Positions 60,911-64,000 of a DNA stretch of 64,000 nt are shown here, piece after piece (positions within the stretch are counted from its first letter, which is position 1; each line of letters begins with the position of its first letter). Under the pieces are notes generated by a model that was not told where the DNA came from, made no database searches, and was given only the letters and a program-made list of their open reading frames with translations. Location of the stretch: the NCBI RefSeq assembly GCF_900115205.1, contig NZ_FOYQ01000001.1, positions 186,001 to 250,000 of the forward strand, given 5' to 3'. The position numbers and the translations under genes are program-made. The stretch is from Robiginitalea myxolifaciens (GTDB lineage Bacteria; Bacteroidota; Bacteroidia; Flavobacteriales; Flavobacteriaceae).

Positions 60911-61519
60911 ATGCTGACCATTGGAATTGCGGGGGGGACAGGATGCGGTAAAACTACCGTAGTCAACCAAATCATAGAGCAGCTGCCCGTAGAAGAAGTT
61001 GGCGTGATTTCCCAGGATTCCTACTACAAGGATCTCTCGCATTTGAACTATGAACAGCGGAGCAAGATTAACTTTGACCACCCTTCGGCTATTGATTTTG
61101 ACCTGCTGCACGAGCATTTGGAAAAGCTGAAAAAAGGAGAAACGATTGACCAGCCCGTCTACTCCTTTAAGGAACATAACCGCACGGGAGATGCGGTGCC
61201 TACTCCTCCGAGAAAGGTCATGATCGTAGAGGGGATCCTGATCCTAACGAATCCTGAAATTCGCGAACTTTTCGATATCAAAATCTTTGTCCATGCGGAT
61301 TCGGACGAACGCCTTATCCGGAGGCTTAAAAGGGATATAAACGAGCGTGGGCGGGATCTGCAGGAGGTCCTGGACCGGTATCAGAATACGCTGAAACCCA
61401 TGCACGAACAATTCATTGAGCCTACCAAAGAATACGCGGATATCATAATTCCCAATAACCGGTATAATACGGTAGCCATTGACATTGTCCGGACCATCAT
61501 CAATGAAAAATTAGTGTGA
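60911..61519 (+). CDS. udk: Uridine kinase
   Basis: 202 residues from the ATG at 60911. Walker A GIAGGTGCGKTTVVNQI at the start, ISQDSYYKDLSHL (nucleoside binding), NFDHPSAIDFDLL and IVEGILILTNPEIRELFDIKIFV are the Udk signatures; TPTKEYADIIIPN-type end (here PTKEYADIIIPNNRYN). It phosphorylates uridine and cytidine with ATP or GTP in pyrimidine salvage. It overlaps the DivIC-like gene by 4 bp. Confidence 0.92.
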   Translation: MLTIGIAGGTGCGKTTVVNQIIEQLPVEEVGVISQDSYYKDLSHLNYEQRSKINFDHPSAIDFDLLHEHLEKLKKGETIDQPVYSFKEHNRTGDAVPTPPRKVMIVEGILILTNPEIRELFDIKIFVHADSDERLIRRLKRDINERGRDLQEVLDRYQNTLKPMHEQFIEPTKEYADIIIPNNRYNTVAIDIVRTIINEKLV

Positions 61520-61857
61520 AAAAGTGGTTTGCCAACTTACGGGGAAAGCGCTGGTTCAGAATAGCCAGTAATATTTATGTGCTGATATTGAGCGTCTTTG
61601 TGGTTTGGATGCTCTTCTTTGACACCAACTCCATGCTGATCCACAACGAACTGCATCGTGAAAATCAGAAGTTACAGCAGCAGAAAGAGTTTTTGCAAGA
61701 GCAGATTGCCCGGGACCGGGAAATTATCGAAAGGCTTTCCGACCCGGCCGAACTGGAAAAATTTGCGCGAGAAAAGTACTTTTTGAAAAAGGAAGGAGAG
61801 GATATTTACATTATCGAATATCAGGATAGCCTCAAACAAGAGCCGGATGACCGCTAA
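61516..61857 (+). CDS. DivIC/FtsB-like septum formation protein
   Basis: 113 residues, GTG start in a GTGA overlap with udk. A short basic cytoplasmic end, one transmembrane helix (NIYVLILSVFVVWMLFF, ~20-36), then a coiled coil (LHRENQKLQQQKEFLQEQIA) and DPAELEKFAREKYFLKKEGED, the conserved C-terminal motif of DivIC/FtsB. It joins FtsL and FtsQ/DivIB in the division complex. It overlaps the methylmalonyl-CoA mutase gene by 11 bp, an odd functional mix in one operon. Confidence 0.85.
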   Translation: MKKWFANLRGKRWFRIASNIYVLILSVFVVWMLFFDTNSMLIHNELHRENQKLQQQKEFLQEQIARDREIIERLSDPAELEKFAREKYFLKKEGEDIYIIEYQDSLKQEPDDR

Positions 61858-63211
61858 CGAATTATTTAAAGAATTTCCGCCCATAGACCCCAAGGCGTGG
61901 AAACTAAAAATACAGGCCGAACTCAAGGGAGGGGATTTTAATGAACTCCTCACCCACCTGACGCCCGAAGGGATTCGCATCAAGCCCTACTACACCGCTG
62001 AAGATCTGAAATCCGTTGCTTTGGTAAACCCGGACAGGGGTTCCTGGAAAATAGGATATTCCCTGGATCCTGCTCGCGCGACCGACCCATTGGAAGTTGC
62101 CCTTGAAGCTTTAACCCAGGGAGCGGAAAGGTTGCTCCTTCCCGGGGATATTTCGAATACCTCATGGCTGAATGACCTGGAGAATCAATTGCCGGATGGT
62201 AGCAAGATTCTTTGGGAATGTGCGGGTGCAAAAATCCCGGATTCCAAGCTTAGGGGACCACACCTTTTCCTGATTGACCCCGTTGGTAACCTGGCGGCCA
62301 CCGGAAACTGGGTGGAAAATATGAAGCAGGATCTCAGCGAAGCCGTATACGCTTTCAAAGCCGAAAGCGGACATTTCAGGATCTTGATTCGCGGGGAAGT
62401 CTATCAGGAAGCCGGGGCCAACCGGGTTCAGGAACTGGCTTACTCCCTGGCTCATATTCAAGAGTACCTGCTGCGTCTGGAAGCGCTCGGTCAGGATCTG
62501 AGTCGTTTGCCTGCACCCGTATTTAAGGTAGCCTTAGGGGGAAATTACTTTATGGATATTGCCAAGTTAAGGGCGCTCAGGAAATTGTGGTACCTCCTGG
62601 GCACGGCTTCCGGCCACAGCGGGAAGTGTCAGATAATCGCCCGGCCATCTTTGCGCAACAAGACCCTGTACGACTACAACACCAACATGCTCAGAACCAG
62701 CCTGGAAACAATGGCTGCCGTACTCGGGGGAGCAGACGTAATCAGCAACTTGCCCTACGATTCCCTGTATCAGGACCACAATTCTTTTGGGGATCGCATT
62801 GCACGTAATCAGCTCTTATTATTAAAACACGAGGGGCACTTGGACAAAGTGCAAAATCCCGCCGACGGAGCGTATTACATTGAATCCCTTACCGAAGACT
62901 TGGGCAGCAAAGCCCTGGATCTCTTTAAATCAATGGAGCAAGGAGGAGGATTGCTCGAGCAATTAAAATCCCATACCCTCCAACGGAAAATACGAGAGAA
63001 CGCCACCCGGGAACAGGAAGATCTGACTAAAGGCGAACAGGTATTGGTCGGCACAACGGTTTACCCGAATCCGGCGGATCAAATGGCGGGAGCAGTCTCC
63101 AACGATTTTGCGAAACCGGGTAATGGACATAAGACACTACTCGAACCCCTGCCCATTCGACGCCTGGCACTACCCTATGAACTTAAAAGGTTGGAAGATG
63201 AAGCGCGATAA
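61847..63211 (+). CDS. mutA: Methylmalonyl-CoA mutase small subunit
   Basis: 454 residues. [20 protein letters not shown] starts it in family style, followed by mutase barrel segments ([23 protein letters not shown]-like [14 protein letters not shown]). It is shorter than the catalytic subunit and lacks the B12-binding DxHxxG motif, as expected for the small subunit. It pairs with the large subunit whose start overlaps it by 14 bp. Together they convert (R)-methylmalonyl-CoA to succinyl-CoA. Confidence 0.85.
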   Translation: MTANELFKEFPPIDPKAWKLKIQAELKGGDFNELLTHLTPEGIRIKPYYTAEDLKSVALVNPDRGSWKIGYSLDPARATDPLEVALEALTQGAERLLLPGDISNTSWLNDLENQLPDGSKILWECAGAKIPDSKLRGPHLFLIDPVGNLAATGNWVENMKQDLSEAVYAFKAESGHFRILIRGEVYQEAGANRVQELAYSLAHIQEYLLRLEALGQDLSRLPAPVFKVALGGNYFMDIAKLRALRKLWYLLGTASGHSGKCQIIARPSLRNKTLYDYNTNMLRTSLETMAAVLGGADVISNLPYDSLYQDHNSFGDRIARNQLLLLKHEGHLDKVQNPADGAYYIESLTEDLGSKALDLFKSMEQGGGLLEQLKSHTLQRKIRENATREQEDLTKGEQVLVGTTVYPNPADQMAGAVSNDFAKPGNGHKTLLEPLPIRRLALPYELKRLEDEAR

Positions 63212-64000
63212 GGTTCAGGATTTACAATGGAATAACGGGGAAGCCACCGCACAATCAGGTGGTGCTTCGGGTACAGCAAAATCCATAGGCGGAGGGTCCG
63301 CTGCAACTGGGGATGAATACATGACTGCCGAAGGCCTCGGTTTAAAACCTAAATACGAAGCCGCGGACATCGAAGCGCTAAAGCTCACCGACTACGCCGC
63401 CGGCCTTCCTCCTTTTCTGCGGGGGCCCTATGGAAGCATGTACGTGCAGCGCCCCTGGACCATACGACAATACGCGGGATTCTCTACTGCGGAAGAAAGT
63501 AATGCTTTCTACAAGAGAAATCTGGCGGCGGGACAAAAAGGGCTTTCGGTGGCCTTTGACCTGCCTACCCACCGGGGTTATGACTCAGACCATCCGCGTG
63601 TAACCGGGGATGTCGGCAAAGCCGGGGTAGCCATTGACAGTGTGGAAGATATGAAGCGCCTTTTCCAGGACATTCCCCTGGATAAGATGTCGGTGTCCAT
63701 GACCATGAACGGAGCGGTTATCCCAATTATGGCCTTCTACATTGTAGCCGCTGAAGAACAAGGGGTATCGCCGGAGCAGCTCGCCGGGACCATTCAAAAC
63801 GATATCCTCAAGGAATTTATGGTGCGCAACACCTATATCTATCCTCCCGAACCCTCCATGCTCCTGGTTGCAGAAATTTTCCGCTACACCAGCAAGCACA
63901 TGCCCAAATTCAACAGCATCAGTATCTCGGGTTACCACATGCATGAAGCGGGGGCGCCGGCACATATGGAGTTGGCATACACCCTGGCCGATGGGTTGGA
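63198..64000 (+). CDS. mutB: Methylmalonyl-CoA mutase large subunit, N-terminal part
   Basis: The frame opens at the ATG at 63198 ([14 protein letters not shown]) and stays open to the window end (267 codons), so the gene is truncated by the window. It contains [76 protein letters not shown] and [14 protein letters not shown], the invariant active-site segments of MutB. The B12-binding domain must lie beyond the window. The first ~45 residues are a Gly/Ser-rich extension. Confidence 0.95.
   Translation, partial: MKRDKVQDLQWNNGEATAQSGGASGTAKSIGGGSAATGDEYMTAEGLGLKPKYEAADIEALKLTDYAAGLPPFLRGPYGSMYVQRPWTIRQYAGFSTAEESNAFYKRNLAAGQKGLSVAFDLPTHRGYDSDHPRVTGDVGKAGVAIDSVEDMKRLFQDIPLDKMSVSMTMNGAVIPIMAFYIVAAEEQGVSPEQLAGTIQNDILKEFMVRNTYIYPPEPSMLLVAEIFRYTSKHMPKFNSISISGYHMHEAGAPAHMELAYTLADGL

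Noticed and set aside
1-64000. Mobile elements, prophage or attachment site next to tRNA-Pro
   Set aside because: No transposase, integrase or duplicated tRNA end was seen; neighbours of the tRNA are a kinase and a cold-shock gene.

Overview
The window looks like a chromosome segment of a marine-type member of the Flavobacteriaceae (Bacteroidetes). Signs of this are two giant SprB-like surface proteins ending in type B type-IX-secretion sorting domains, perfect flavobacterial -7 boxes (TAnnTTTG) before several genes, IgGFc-binding/DUF11 proteins, a NagB fused to a PIG-L deacetylase, and DUF2490 and DUF1328 genes. I see no insertion sequence, phage gene or CRISPR array. Genes are dense and organised in operons.

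Layout. 1-3.2 kb: end of an SRAP-family DNA-protein crosslink gene, two paralogous AraC regulators, a DUF1328 membrane peptide and an acidic repeat lipoprotein. 3.2-15.8 kb: a probable exopolysaccharide locus with a receiver-glycosyltransferase fusion, a large polytopic membrane protein, a lipoprotein, an anchored GH5-like hydrolase, a GT4 glycosyltransferase, a flippase, a STAS protein and a TPR/beta-barrel outer-membrane protein. 15.8-20.2 kb: one operon (receiver, H-NOX, four-PAS histidine kinase, Hpt, LytTR response regulator) that contains every step of a phosphorelay. 20.4-34.9 kb: a 4110-residue adhesin and a short paralogue lacking the sorting domain. 35-37.6 kb: a membrane histidine kinase, tRNA-Pro(GGG) with repeated hairpins, and a cold-shock gene with a long leader. 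37.7-46.2 kb: a second giant protein (2844 residues). 46.4-55.3 kb: a PQQ-type sugar dehydrogenase and a peptidoglycan-recycling cluster (murQ, DeoR regulator, nagB, ampG-like, nagZ-like, anmK). 55.6-57.3 kb: DUF2490, a lipidated beta-carbonic anhydrase and a small basic peptide. 57.3-64 kb: acyl-CoA carboxylase (three genes), uridine kinase, a DivIC-like protein and methylmalonyl-CoA mutase (small subunit, start of large subunit), together a propionyl-CoA to succinyl-CoA route.

The main discovery candidate joins the 3.2-20.2 kb genes. Four intergenic regions carry the same direct-repeat motif: 9-bp half-sites spaced exactly 21 bp, the best being GACGAATGG, whose reverse complement CCATTCGTC differs by one base from the known AlgR (LytTR family) site CCGTTCGTC. 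The sites lie upstream of the receiver-GT2 gene, the GT4 gene, the STAS-flippase operon and the signalling operon itself, each 32-33 bp from a TTTG-type -7 element. I infer that a haem gas sensor (H-NOX) feeds a phosphorelay whose LytTR output activates an exopolysaccharide regulon and its own operon, and that the relay may also reach a glycosyltransferase directly through its fused receiver domain. All positions were read by eye; no database search was possible.
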